From contig OX465601.1 in assembly GCA_950022295.1 (NCBI GenBank), positions 110,069,501-110,133,500 on the forward strand: a DNA stretch of 64,000 nt, given 5' to 3'. The translations under genes and the position numbers were made by a program. This DNA is from Bromus sterilis (taxonomy: Eukaryota > Streptophyta > Magnoliopsida > Poales > Poaceae). Below the pieces are notes generated by a model that ran no database searches, was not told where the DNA came from, and saw nothing but the letters and a program-made list of their open reading frames with translations. This document shows positions 21,249 through 32,846 of this stretch, piece by piece. How positions within the stretch are numbered: the first letter of the stretch is position 1; each line of letters opens with the position of its first letter.

Positions 21249-22893
21249 TGTTAATTTCTATAATTTATGCTTGCTCCATGCATGTTTTGTGTGATATTGC
21301 TATGATCTAGATACACTTTCATACACTTTTGATCATATTTGGACTAACCTATTAACTCAGTGCACCCCAGTGCCAGTTCATGTTTTCTACTGTTTTTCTA
21401 TTTCAGTTTTCCCCCATATAAAAAGTGCCAGAAAAATTCGGGAAAATTCAGATAAAAAATCAGCGTGACGGAAGCTTCGAGAAGAGCCCGGGAGGGGCCA
21501 GAGGGGAGCCAGGGGGGCCCAGGCGGCCACCCGGCGCGGCCCCACCCATGGCCGCGCCAGGGGGGCGCCTGGGGCCCCTGGTCCACCTCTGGCTGCCCCC
21601 CTTCTCCTATTTAATCTACGTCACGGGAAAACTCCAGAAGAAGAACCCTATTCCGCGAACTCGCCTCTGTTCCGCCGCCGCCGCGCTTCCAAGATCGGGA
21701 GCACCAGAAGACCTCTTCCCGGCACCGTGCCGGAGGGAGGATTGACCTCCGGGAGTCTCCTCTCCACCATGGATGCTCCCCGGATGTCTCGTGAGTAGTT
21801 TTCCTTGGACCATGGGTCTGTGACCAGTAGCTATGTGATGTTCTCCTCCCCTCTTTGATCTTCATTGTTTAGACCTCGTGAGCTGCCCTACATGATCGAG
21901 GCACCTTTGTATTATTTCTGCTGTTGCTATGTTGAGTTTGGAGGGATCTGATGGATTATGAGATTATGTTCAGATTGTGATAGAGTAATATATTTGGTTT
22001 TTATCTCTTATATTTTTGTTCCTAAGTAATTCTTGCATGTTCTCCGTTGTTGTTTATTGCTTTGGCCAAGTAGTAGGTAGTGACTCCAAGAGGGAGCGTT
22101 GTGCTAGATTGTGGGTTCATGCCCCCCCCCCCCCCCCCCGATGACACGCTTGAGTGACAAAAACATGAGTCTAGGGGATGTGTTGTTGCCACAAGGGGGA
22201 AAACAACGGTGCTTGTAACCGCGGTTACAAGGATTGTTTACTTTACGCAAAGTTCTTTTTAATGCAGTTGTCTGTTGCTTTGGGTTTACACTTTGGGTGG
22301 GGCTCGCAACTTAATACCAGCGAGATGTTCTGGATAGATATCTCAAGGTGGATGATTAGTAGTAGATGCAGATGGATTTCGGTCTACTTATTTTGGCGTA
22401 CTGCCCGTGCTTTTGAACCTCTTCCTTTCTTTTGTAGCATAGTTAGCATTGCGGTGCGTTCTTAATCCTGTCAATTGCCCTTCTGTAATTTGTTTACCTC
22501 GCATAGCAGTTTTATCATCTTTTGGGAGAGAGACATCACTAGTGAACATCACGTATCCCGGTCCATATCCTCATTACTGTTTCCAAGCGATATTTACTTT
22601 TCTGCATTTACTTTCAAGTTGCTATCATTATCCCTTGTGTTTTACCCTTTGTGAACAACAAGACCGGAGAGATTGACAACCTCTCCGAACTTCGTTGGGA
22701 ACAAAGTTATCTGTGTCTGTGTGCAGGTCCACGTCAGTCGCGCCGCTGACACCTACTTATCATATCCGGAGTCCTACGGGAGACAAACCTTGGTATCTTC
22801 ACCGAGGGAAACTCGCTGCTGTACTGCATCACGCCTTCCACTTGGGGCTCACCAACGAAGAGCGAGAAGCTAATAAGCAGCACACACACGGTT
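21249..22893 (+). repeat. Gypsy-type LTR (plus strand), 5' end degenerate
   Basis: Closely matches 61746-62835 from the TTTATGCTTG...CCATGCATGTTTTGTGTGATATTG phrase through the GC-rich block and CTCCTATTTAATC to the CAGCGAGATGTTCT phrase. It then continues past the point where the other copy is cut. The first bases differ from the TGATACGTCC start of the other copy. The end near 22880 (ACTGCATCACGCCTTCC) resembles the U5 end of a common Triticeae Gypsy family. An 18-C run lies at 22122-22139. No protein is encoded. The right boundary is approximate. Confidence 0.6.
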
Positions 22894-25369
22894 TCAAATG
22901 GTAAATCAGCTTGGGCCACCACTAGAAATGTTTGAAGCTAGGTAGGTAAGAAAGGGGGACCCCATAAAATCCCACATGCGGTTAGGCACGCTCAGTCTTA
23001 AAACCAATACCCGAAACTCGGATCCTAGGTGACTCAAATGGAACAAAGCGTCGGGGCGGGATAGCCTAGACCTTCCATCCTTCGTCGAATATAATCAACA
23101 TTATAATTATCATATCATCCACAACAATATAATAATGTGATATCACAAAACAAAGGAGTAACAGGGTAACATCGTAGCATCCTAAGCATGCATACTAAGC
23201 AGGGGCTGAGCAACGAGCAATAGTAACATAGCAGTACATGGTTTGCTGGGAGGGGACATGGTTGTATCGGTTTAAAAGAGGTTGTACACATGTGGTAGGA
23301 TCAAACATCGAACCTAACCTAAACTAGCATGCAAACCGTTGGTTGAAATAGAATGGATCATAAGTAATGTATAGTCCTTGCCTGTTGATAAGTCGGGTTC
23401 CAAAGGTGTAGTTGATCGCAAGCTCGCATCGTCTCCGAGAGGTACCTGCAGAAGCACACAACACGGTAAACACTGGAAAGCAATCAACGAGCAAGAACTC
23501 TATTACTACGAGGCAAACACGAGCAAGCATCAACAAGAAGGCAACACGAGACATAGCATCTGCCGTCGAGAGCGGTTACTAACAGGTTAAGTGGAGTACT
23601 CGTCACACACGACGATACCGCACATTTAGAAAGGTTCAAGTTGTTTAGCTACAGGTGATCAACAAAGGTTGTTAACATGGCATATCACTCAAGCATGGCA
23701 TAGCACACAAACATGTCAAGAGGTGAAGCATAAAATAAACTATCTATGCTAGTCAATTTAAGTGAGGCACAACCTAAACATGGCATAACACTAAGTGCCG
23801 CACGATGATTAAAACATTTGGTACTGTTCTATCCTAAACCATATTTTAGGTTGGTTAACAACAACAAACAATAGCATAAACACAAGGTACACGAAAAACT
23901 AATCAAGTTACATATAAGTCACACTCCAAACGGAGTTACGGTTAAAAAGATATAAGCAAAACAAGTTACGGGCACAATCTGCCAACATCAGGAAGCACAC
24001 TTTAGAGCAATGCATAAACAGGATAATCAATGCAAACATGCTCACAAACGATATGGAACTAAAGTAGACATGAAAGGGAAGGCATGGCAAAAAATAATCA
24101 TGCAATTAGGCATCATAGATCAAAAGATATTAAGCATGCAACATGGCATCGGAACATTACAAACTTAGAGAAAAACAGAGGTGGCTGTCAAAAACAGCAG
24201 CATAGCAACTTTGGAGCTCAATAACTATATGACCAGCAAGCGTATCATGGCAATACAATACATATAATGGAAGTAGACATGATGCTTAACAATATGCAAT
24301 TGTAATCACTCAATTCCGATAAACGGTTGCGACGCAACCGTCACCCGAAGTTGCAACAAATTAACAGTTTCCAGTACAGCAGCACATTAACATCAGGGTC
24401 ACCACTTTGGAGCAAGATTTAATATATCTAAAGCACCCAAACATGACAAGTTAAAGCATGGAAATGAAGTACACATGATGCTTAACACATAGGAAAAAGA
24501 ATCAATGCAATAGGCCTCATGGATGTGTCACAATCATCAATCAAAGTTACAATAAAATAACAACAACAGCACATAACAGCAATTAGTAGCAGTTTAACGG
24601 CCTGATGCCCACTTCAACACAGATTAACAATATCAAGATGGCCTCAAATCAAAATGCTCACAAAAGATGGATTGAAGTACACACAATTCTAAGCAATTTT
24701 CCTTTTGGGCGCAACGTGATCTGGGCTACGGTTTACTCGCAAATTACGGCGCAAAATTGAATCAGCAACAAAATATCTCAGACTTGGCAGAAATTCGCAG
24801 GGGCTAGTTCACAGAAAAAAAATAACTAAAAAGGCCTCACCCAGTGGGCCTTGGCCCAGAGGCTACGGTGGGCTTGGAGGCGCTTGGCAGGCCGAGCGCT
24901 GGTGGGCCTCGCGGGCTGGCGCTGCAGGCCGACCCACCTGGCGTGGCGGTTAGAGGAGCCAGGTCGGGCTCTCTCCCGATCCAGCACAGGGAGGCCGACG
25001 GCGGCGGCTCTCCGGTGGCCACGCCGGCGAGGAGAGGCGGCGACGCACACGCTTGAAGACGGAGGCGGCTGGAGGCGCACGCCAGTCAGATCCGGCGAGG
25101 GGCGGCGTCGGGTCTCTCCACGGGCGGCGGCGGCGGCTGACGAGATGCGGTTTTTGCGACGGTGATCGGGTGAAACCCGGTATCGCAAAGGTCGAGTGTC
25201 AGGGTGGCAAGGGTCAGTCTCCGTCCGGTACGAGATAAGAGGGGGAAAATAATCGCCGATCGATAAATCGGGGATGCAAACACCGCAAACAAATCAGACA
25301 ATCAAACAAATCACACCGAAAACAAAAATTTTAATTTTTTGTGAAAACTGGGTTGTTACACAAGCCATC
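22894..25369 (-). repeat. Probable Gypsy-type LTR or fragment on minus strand
   Basis: On the minus strand this starts TGTAACAACCCAG at 25369, a start common to grass Gypsy LTRs. It runs through a GC-rich block (24840-25150) into AT-rich sequence. No coding frame with recognisable content. It abuts the Gypsy LTR on the left and Copia LTR on the right. I found no target duplication, so it may be a truncated piece and the left end is approximate. Confidence 0.45.
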
Positions 25370-26308
25370 TCTCCTCTAAGTGAGGGAACCTTGTGGATCT
25401 AGATCTTGGAGTTCTTGGTGTTCTCCTTGTTCTTCCTCTCATATTCCTCCATACCTTTTGTTGCTTTGGTGGGATTTGAGATTTGGGGACTTGAGCACTT
25501 TGTGTGCTTTTGCCATTGCATTTTGTGCATCGGTTTGAGTTCTCGTTGTAGTAAGTGAAGTTGAGAAGATAGCTACTCTTGAGTGCATTGGCACTCTAGA
25601 GATTGTTCCTCTTTGGTGCGTTGGCCCCTAGAGGCTTGTTGTTACGGAGCTCAATCATTGTGATGGAAAGCTTCGGGACGCTACGGGAGCCTCCAATTCG
25701 GTTGTGGAGATAGCCTCGAGCATTTGTACGGGTTCGGTGACTGCCCTCAAGGGTCGCCATTTGTACGGGTTCGGTGACCTCCCTCAAGTGTCCTAATAGT
25801 GGAATCACGGCATCTTGCATTGGTAAGAGCGTGAGGAGAAATAGGGTGGCCCGCGTTGGCTTCGTGTGAGCATTGTGCTCCTCACCCTCTCCAAACGGAG
25901 ACGTACTTCTCGCAAGAGAAGGAACTTCGGTAACAAATCCTTGTCTCCATCGGCTCCACTTGCGGTTATCTCTACCCTTACTTTGAGCAAGCTTATTACA
26001 TTGTTTATCTTGTGCTTGCTCATATTATTGTGCATTGCTTGTCCCATAGGTTGTTCATCTAGTCAACATATTTACTTGTGCACCTACTTTGTGATAGCTT
26101 TAGTGCTCTTGTTATATATCTTGCTATCACATAGTTGTTTATCTTGCTTAGTATAAATTGTTGGTGCACATAGTTGAGCCTAGCTTATTTAGGTTTCTTG
26201 CTTGGAAAATTAAACGTTAAGTTTTATTCCGCATTTGTTCAAGCCTAAACCGTAATTATTTTAAGCGCCTATTCACCCCCCCCTCTAGGCGACATCCACG
26301 TCCTTTCA
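25370..26308 (+). repeat. Second LTR of second Copia, 3' part
   Basis: Resumes the LTR interrupted at about 21249. From about 25500 it aligns with 13693-14513. It ends CTTTCA at 26308, and CAATC (26309-26313) would be the target duplication. Confidence 0.8.
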
Positions 26309-26329
26309 CAATCCGCGTCACCTACTTTA

Positions 26330-26700
26330 TGAGTTTATCCTGGTGTGTACACTAAACATCATGAGTAATTTGCCTCCTTTCCCACCATAAGTATCAACAT
26401 GCCACTTCAACAAGCTCTGGCAATGAATCTTGTCCCAAGACCGGAGCGTGATCATGTTTTAAGTTCAACAACTCCTCTAGAATAGGTTGAACCAGATGAT
26501 GAAATAGACAAGCTTTCCCAATTAAATCATGTATAACTAGGGTTTGCCAAACATGATTTTGCTCGATTACACATGAATAAGAGATTCTTAATACAGGGCA
26601 TTGCCCGCTCACTTTGATATGGCGGCTTGTAATTAGCGGTGTGTAGGTGTTTGAGTTGGACACGTGTAATACGAAACTCATATATAAAGATATCACCGGG
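26330..26700 (-). pseudogene. Relic of a LINE reverse-transcriptase C-terminal region
   Basis: The minus-strand translation holds a short block ending ELVEVAC, a stop, then YLWWERRQITHD. This resembles the zf-RVT/C-terminal part of plant LINE ORF2 proteins (the tryptophan-rich YxWWERR motif). The stop falls where a tryptophan is expected, and the rest is short and decayed. I recognise the motif only; no reverse-transcriptase core is visible. Confidence 0.35.
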
Positions 26701-27261
26701 TATCCAAAATAGGCAGACGTAAGACGGTAGGCTAGACAGAGATCTCGAGAGAAATGATTTGACGCCTATGACAGGGGTGGCCAGGACCCGAACATGGCGT
26801 GGTGGTTGGGGAGTTCTTCGATGGCCTCGACGGGCTTTTCTTCGACTGTATCATATGCTTTGATATATGGGGAAAAGTGTTTGTAGTCATGCCTCGGGGA
26901 CTAGCTTAGTTGGTGAACCTCATTAACAAATCTTGGTGTCGGGCTCATGCTTGTGTGGTTTTTTGAGCAAATGCTTGTGTGATTGATTGTTACTCGGTGG
27001 ATCAACTATGAAAAACAGATTATTCTAACAGAATAAATGGATCGAATGCTTTGGTCCAGCCTCACTAGTGGTTTCATATTAGTAGACAGTAGATAAACAG
27101 TTATGAAAAAACAATAAGGATATATCTATATGTATTTGTCTGTGTCAATTTACTTTCTATCCCTTGGTGCAACTTCACTGGTGGTCTTATATTAGTAGAT
27201 AGTAGATAAGCAGTTATGAAAAATTAATAACGATATATCTATCTGTATTTCTCTGTGTTAA
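26701..27261. other. Intergenic, nothing recognised
   Basis: AT-rich sequence. Two near-copies of a phrase around ATTAGTAGAcAGTAGATAaaCAGTTATGAAAAA occur at about 27080 and 27190, a diverged tandem repeat of about 110 bp. Confidence 0.4.
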
Positions 27262-28096
27262 TCTATATCTTGTATAAAGAAAAATCCCACTAAGAAGCAT
27301 TTATGGTGCGTATCTCAACATGCAAGATATTCACATCATCCACTATTGTAGCCAATCATTTTTTAATGTCATCACTAACAAAACTCCACTAAAATGAATC
27401 TATAGTGTAAATCTCAACATGCAAGCTATTCACATCACTCACTATTGTAACCAATCATTTGTCTATGTTATCCACTAATATTCATCAATGATAGCGCAAA
27501 ACTCCACTAAGATGCATTTATGGTGTCTACCTTAACATGCAAACTTTTCATCATGCAATTGTACACGTCACCAATTTTTAGTCATCAAATATAAAACAAT
27601 TTTACATCAAAAATTTGAGTTATTCAACTATTGTGATCTACTGAATCTTGCATGTTTCTATAAAAAAAACTTCATATTTCATACATCTTTAACTCATATT
27701 GTTTAAACAATAAATTTCTTAAAAATATTTCCACCGTAACACGCCGAGTTTATCCACATCATTTTATCTATCAAACAACCAATTGTTAACATCATCTCCA
27801 CTAACATTTATTAACAATAGTCTATCTCTACATACAAGCTATACACATAATCTATTTTTAGTCATTCAACAATTATCACCACCACATCTGCAATCGTTTA
27901 GCCATCATATAATCACTTTAATCATCAAATAAACAATAATTGCATGTCAAATAAGTTTAGAACCTCGAGCACTATGAAAAATTAAATTATATATATTTTT
28001 TAGACAATTTCCAATTTCATGCATCTTATACCCTTTCATTTACATTGTAGAGTTTTTATAGAGATTTTCGCTGCAACGCGCGAGATATTCTTCTAG
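27262..28096 (+). mobile_element. Probable non-autonomous Helitron
   Basis: Begins TCTATATCTTGTATAAAG after an A (27261) and ends TTCTAG before a T (28097), as expected for Helitron insertion between A and T. Upstream of the CTAG end lies a short hairpin TCGC-TGCAACGC-GCGA, followed by nine bases to the CTAG. The 835-bp interior has no Rep/helicase coding. It contains diverged repeats of an ACTCCACTAAxATGxATxTATxGTGT unit at about 27290, 27385 and 27510. Related GCAACGCGCGGG-type ends are frequent in grass Helitrons. Confidence 0.55.
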
Positions 28097-28139
28097 TTTA
28101 TTTTATATCCCTTGTGTTGTGTTGATTCGTTTATTTTCT

Positions 28140-28910
28140 CGACGAAAAAATAGCATGTTATTTCTTGGCTAATAGCGCTATAGCATATGGGGATAGCCAA
28201 CGCTATGTTTTGGCCATTTTTCTCGTTATGATGCTATTTGCAAAATAGCACGCTATACCGCGCTAAAACATGATAGCCTGTAGCACGCTATATCACGCTA
28301 ATCATTCACCTGACCACATAGTCTCCAACTATCCACTTCTTCATTCTCCATTGGATCACTTCCTCCTTCAACTCGACCGGTCTTTCCCATTCCTTGTTGA
28401 TTTTCTCTTGTCTGCGGTGACAGATGTTGTAGCCAGCTGCGCAACCGCCAGGTGAAGAATCTGGCAAATTCTTTGTGTTTCTATTTCTATGATGTGTGTG
28501 TTTAATTAGGATAGCTAGATGTTAGTGTGTTTGGTTCAATTGTGATGTAAACTTGCAACTTGCAAATTATCTATGGTAACTTTTAGCATCTAATTAATCA
28601 TCCTTTTATCAACTACGCAACTACCTAGAGTACTTCCATGGCCACCGGGGAGAGGTTAATACTTATTAATGAAGACCCCAAGAACACCTGATTCTAAATA
28701 AGCATTTTTTTGTTCTAATGTTGCTCCATGAATGTTGATATTAGGCTACCTTGAAATTGTTTAGTTTTTTATTATTAAACTATATCCTTTATTTTTATTG
28801 AAATCCTTTATTTTTTGATCATATCTAATATATTTCTTTTCAACGCTATTTTAATATAGCACGCTATAACTTATATAGCATCTGAAGAAGACCATCGCTA
28901 CTTAGTTTAG
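28140..28910. mobile_element. Candidate small DNA transposon with GCTATA subterminal repeats
   Basis: Copies of TAGCACGCTATA-like words in both orientations cluster at 28150-28305 and again at 28843-28905, with plain AT-rich sequence between. Clustered subterminal repeats of this kind are typical of hAT or CACTA derivatives. I could not find clean inverted ends or a target duplication, so the limits are approximate. Confidence 0.35.
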
Positions 28911-29187
28911 CACACATTTTTTTTCATTGGTTTCTCCATTGCCGTCTAGCTCACCACCCACGGGCTATGCGTCTAGCCACTAGAACACAGATTCTTTTAT
29001 AGACAAACACACGTGACTTGAGGGAATGCACTGCGCGCCACATACAACACTCCAACGCGTCCACAGGACGTCCCACACGCATTAGATGATGCCAGGTGCT
29101 GGCGGTGCAAACTACGGACTGGAGTTCACAACTCTTATGCTTGTTTGTGAAACGGTCAGTCAGTGTTGTCTCTGTCCAGATGTTAAG
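28911..29187. other. Intergenic, nothing recognised
   Basis: An open minus-strand frame of 82 codons (28951-29199) overlaps a MITE and has no recognisable domain. I do not call it a gene. Confidence 0.4.
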
Positions 29188-29281
29188 TACTCCCTCCATT
29201 CAAAAATACGGAGTAGTTGATATGGTTTTAGTTTAAATTTGAACTAAGATCATGTCAACTATTTCCAAAACGAAGGGGGTA
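29188..29281. mobile_element. Stowaway-type MITE
   Basis: 94 bases including TA at both ends. Inverted ends CTCCCTCCATTCaaaaa and tttccAAAACGAAGGGGG match the Stowaway/Mariner pattern. It lies 26 bases left of the MULE. Confidence 0.75.
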
Positions 29282-29403
29282 TAACTGTTTTGAACTACAC
29301 TGACCGAGAAAGAAGTCCATATACCCCCCTCAGGTTTCAGAAATGGGCCACTTAACCCCCTCAACTACAAAACCGGGTATACCACCCTTTAATGTTTACA
29401 AAA

Positions 29404-30098
29404 GGCTAATGATGGTGGCCGGCCGACCGGCCAAAGCCTACGTGCCGGTCGGTCAGGTCCACTTATGCCCACTTTTCCGCTTTTGCTGCATTTGACATAT
29501 GATAAATGTTGCAACCGTAGTATCAAAATGCTACTATCTGTACTACTATTGTACTAATATTATTATATTGATCTATATTACTTTTTGCTAAACGGATGTA
29601 TTTAATAGTATTTTAGTGCTAAGCGCATTCATTTGGTAGCATGATATGAAAAAGTTACTAATGATTTTTGCTACAACAAAAAAGATGAAGTGTGATCGGT
29701 GATGATGGGTCCCGAATTTTGTTGCAACCATTATAAAAAAAGCTGCAGGCGTAGATTAAATTTGCTGCAACGAATTGATGGTAAATATGGTACGTAATTT
29801 TTTATTAGATTTTTTGTTGCAACAGTGAAAAAAAATGCACACAATAATTTTTTGTTGCATCCATGTACCAAAAAAGTTGCAATCGATAGTAAAAAATGTT
29901 ACCGCCAGCTATTAAAATTTGTTACCATATTTTTTTTCTGCAAACAACACCAAAAATATAAAATGTTGCATCCATATACCGAAAATGTTGCAAAGTTACC
30001 GCAAATGTTGTAGTCAAAACGAAGAGGTACGCGCAAATCTGGACCGTTAAATCGCGGAGATCCGACGACTGCGGTCTGACCGGCGCCTATCACTGGCC
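29404..30098. mobile_element. Second MULE-type element inserted in the first MULE's left end
   Basis: 695 bp with imperfect inverted ends, GGCTAATGATGGTGGCCGG on the left against GGCCAGTGATAGGCGCCGG from the right, flanked by an exact 9-bp duplication TTTACAAAA (29395-29403 and 30099-30107). A 9-bp duplication is diagnostic of Mutator-type insertion. The interior has degenerate TGTTGCAAC words about every 60 bases. No coding capacity. Confidence 0.75.
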
Positions 30099-30107
30099 TT
30101 TACAAAA

Positions 30108-30982
30108 CCAAGAAAAACACCCCCTCAGATCTTTGGAAGTGGTTTTGACCACGTGACCTACAGGCTACAACCACACGCTTCTCCTTCGAGTGTCGGTGAC
30201 CAAGACGCAGGACACCAGCAATGGGGTTGGGAGCGAACGAGTTGCAGCATCATCTAGCGATGGGGATTCTGATAGCACGCTTGCGGGTAGCCGACCCAAA
30301 TGCAGCCTGCAACTACGGCGTCTACCTCGGCCTTCTCTATCGCCGAACTCATTGTTTTGTTGGCTACAAGTTTCTCAAGCTGATTGAGTAGTGAGAGAAG
30401 CATGTCAATATTTTCTGTTGGCTGCAGCAGGTTGATTAATTTGTTGGAAAAGTATCTAAACGTTGATCGATTTTATGATTCACGAGACCAGACTCAGTTG
30501 CAGCCGGTCTCCTCCATGTTTGGGCACGAGCATGTTCTCGTGCAGCCGCTGTTGGCATATTCGTTTCCACATTGTTGATCCAGCTCCATACTGCTAAGTA
30601 CTCTGGTGAGACGAGATGACTACAAGACATGACTATGACTCTGCGGCTAGGTTGATCTATCCTACTGAATTAGCAACACACGCGTACACTTTTGGCGCCG
30701 GCTGATCGACCTTTGCTGCTGGCCGGCCGGAAATCAACACACATACGTACACAAGCTCCTGATCCATCCTTGCTTTGATCGATTCAACAATAATAGTAAC
30801 GCACGCGACACTTGAAACAATAGAATTGGCAGAAGCATTACTCCAGCAGCTGCTGCCCACCCCATGCTGCCATGCATGGCCCTTGTGCTTGTGCTCTTCT
30901 TATCTGCTTCGTTGACTCGTGCCACGTTGCAAAACCGCCTAGTGCAACTGCTTACATCAGGGCGAGTGGGTGTTTTGCCTGG
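30108..30982. other. Interior of outer MULE
   Basis: About 875 bp of mixed sequence between the two nested insertions. It could be captured host sequence, as MULEs often carry gene fragments, but no open frame here is recognisable to me. Confidence 0.35.
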
Positions 30983-32730
30983 AGTTTTTTTTCGAAACGG
31001 TGGCAAAAGCTTTGCCACATCTATTAATTAAGGGAGAAACAGAGTTGCTCGGTTAATTAAGGAAAACCGAGCGAAAACCCTCACAACCGCTGAGCGGCAC
31101 CCCTAAGATACCTCGCTAAGAACGCACGCATGCATCATCGGCATCACACCACCCCTCAGACATCATCGTCAACCCTATAACATATAACCAAACAACGCAG
31201 CTCCGACTCTAGTGGAGAACTCCGAAGGACAGAAGCCGGCACGGTAGGCGCCACGAAAGATCACCGAAAGGTCCACCTGCAGCCAGTCATCGTATACCAC
31301 AGGGCCTCGCCACCGCGGCTTCGACTTCACAACAACAAAATGAACCGAGGTAAACCCGTAGACACGCCGGAGAAGAGCCGTCTATCTCAACCATGCCTTG
31401 TCGCCAACATCACTCCCACCGTCATCGCTGCCACAAAGTGTGGCAAGGTCTAAGGCGCTCGATGCCGTCAAAAATTTCGGGGTCGCCGCCCCGACGTCCA
31501 CCAATCACGCCACGCCCTGCGTAGCCCACCAACACCACCTTCCGGGGCCGCCGCCCCGACATGCCACAATCCGCACTCGGGTTGCAACGCCGCACGACAC
31601 GGATGCACGCAGCCCATGCTGCACAGGACAGCCGCACGCAGACCACGGACGTCGCACCACATCCGGGGCCGCCGCCCCGACATAACGTTCGACCGCCCCC
31701 GCTGGAGCGCGTCGACCGGACCGGCAAACCTTCCACCCAAGTGGCTCAGGGTTGCCATCCAAACGAAGGGGGAGCCGATGCCCCGCCTCATGGGGCCGGC
31801 TCACGCATCGCCTTCCGAGGCCGCCGCCTCGACTTACACCAGCCGTCCGGGGCCGCCGTCCCGGCATCCACCAACTGGACGCAAAAGAGAGCCAGGCGCA
31901 GTAGCTAGCCCTCCCAAGCAACGCCCCCAAGGGGGAAACGCCGATGGCGCCGTCGTTGCCCGCTCCGAAGACATCTGAAGCTTAGGTTTTCACCCGGATA
32001 AGCCAAGCCCCTCATAAGGAAGAGGAGTTCCACGAAGACGCCTTCAAGAAGGAAAACGACGCCCGAAAGCGCCGCCGTCAACGGAGCCGACAAAGCCGGA
32101 TCAAGGCTTTCGCCCGGAACTCCCACAACCAACACGAGTAACTCCTCCGCAGCCAGAAGCTCTCTTCTCCACCAACCACCAAGACACCACCGGCCATGCC
32201 GCCGTCGCCCACGCGACCAGCAAAAACGCCATGAAATCTCCACGAGAGGAGCAGTACCACCGCCGACCCGGGGCCGCCGCCCCAGCTTCCTCCGGCGAAA
32301 ATCCCGCCGCCGCATCTCAGCCCACCATAGACCGCGCAGGCTTGCTCCGCGCAGCACAACCCTGACGCCGCCGTGCAGCCCGACGACGGCGCCCCCGTGA
32401 AGCCCCGACCACACGGCCAGCCGGCCGCAGAAGCACCACGAGCCGGGAGGCCGCCCACGAACCGCGCCACGAGCACGCGCCAGCCGCCGGCGCCTCGAAG
32501 GACCCCAGATCCAGATCCACGCGGCGCCCCTCCACTCCTTTGGCGAGGACCCGCGAAGCTTCAGGGAGAGCCCCGCCGCAGCCTTCCCCGGAGCGCGCGC
32601 GGTCTTTGCCGGCGCCGTCCTCGAGCGGGAGGAGGGGGCGGCAGGCGGCGGGGTTCCCCGTGTCGCCAGAGGAGGGGCGACGCGCGGGGGGGGGGGGGGG
32701 GGGGGATGATATGTGAAGGAGGCATCTCGT
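30983..32730 (-). mobile_element. Non-LTR (LINE) derivative inserted in the MULE
   Basis: On the minus strand it ends with GGCAAAGCTTTTGCCACCG, then TTTCG and a short poly-A (8 bases, 30985-30992). The 5' part is very GC-rich, with repeated GGGGCCGCCGCCCCG words. An exact 10-bp repeat TTTTGCCTGG flanks it (30973-30982 and 32731-32740), as made by target-primed insertion. No endonuclease or reverse transcriptase is present, so it is an internally deleted copy. A 20-G run (32686-32705) lies near its 5' end. Long open frames across this segment are GC-driven. Confidence 0.6.
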
Positions 32731-32846
32731 TTTTGCCTGGTTTTGTAAACATTAGGGGGTGATATACCCGGCTTTGTAGTTGAGGGGGTTAAGTGGCCCA
32801 TTCCTGAAACCTGAGGGGGGCATGTGGACTTCTTTCCACTGACCGA

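Larger units (their letters stand above)
13693..26308 (+). mobile_element. Second gag-only Copia retrotransposon with interrupted LTRs
   Basis: The first LTR (partial) is at 13693-14513 and the primer-binding site at 14516-14527. A gag with coiled coil and two zinc knuckles (14569-16941) is followed by about 3.6 kb without pol, a polypurine stretch (AAATTGGGGAGAT), and the second LTR starting TGAAAGGGC at 20527 and ending CTTTCA at 26308. The second LTR is split by Gypsy-type sequence at 21249-25369. LTR ends TGAAAG...CTTTCA form a 6-bp inverted repeat. No protease, integrase or reverse transcriptase was found, so it is non-autonomous. Its gag is related to that of the outer Copia on the left. 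Confidence 0.8.
29308..32836. mobile_element. Mutator-like element (MULE), non-autonomous, host to two insertions
   Basis: Inverted ends of about 96 bp start GAAAGAAGTCCA at 29308 and end with the reverse complement at 32836. They share the blocks CCCCCCTCAGGTTTCAG, GGGCCACTTAACCCCCTCAA and AATGTTTACAAAA. They are flanked by an exact 10-bp duplication CACTGACCGA (29298-29307 and 32837-32846). MULEs make 8-11 bp duplications and long inverted ends, which fits. Without the two nested insertions it would be about 1.1 kb. No transposase is visible. It lies about 500 bp downstream of the kinesin stop codon. Confidence 0.85.

Noticed and set aside
24826..25188. GC-rich open frames on both strands
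   Set aside because: Overlapping frames in several phases in a GC-rich LTR block. None has a domain or conserved start.
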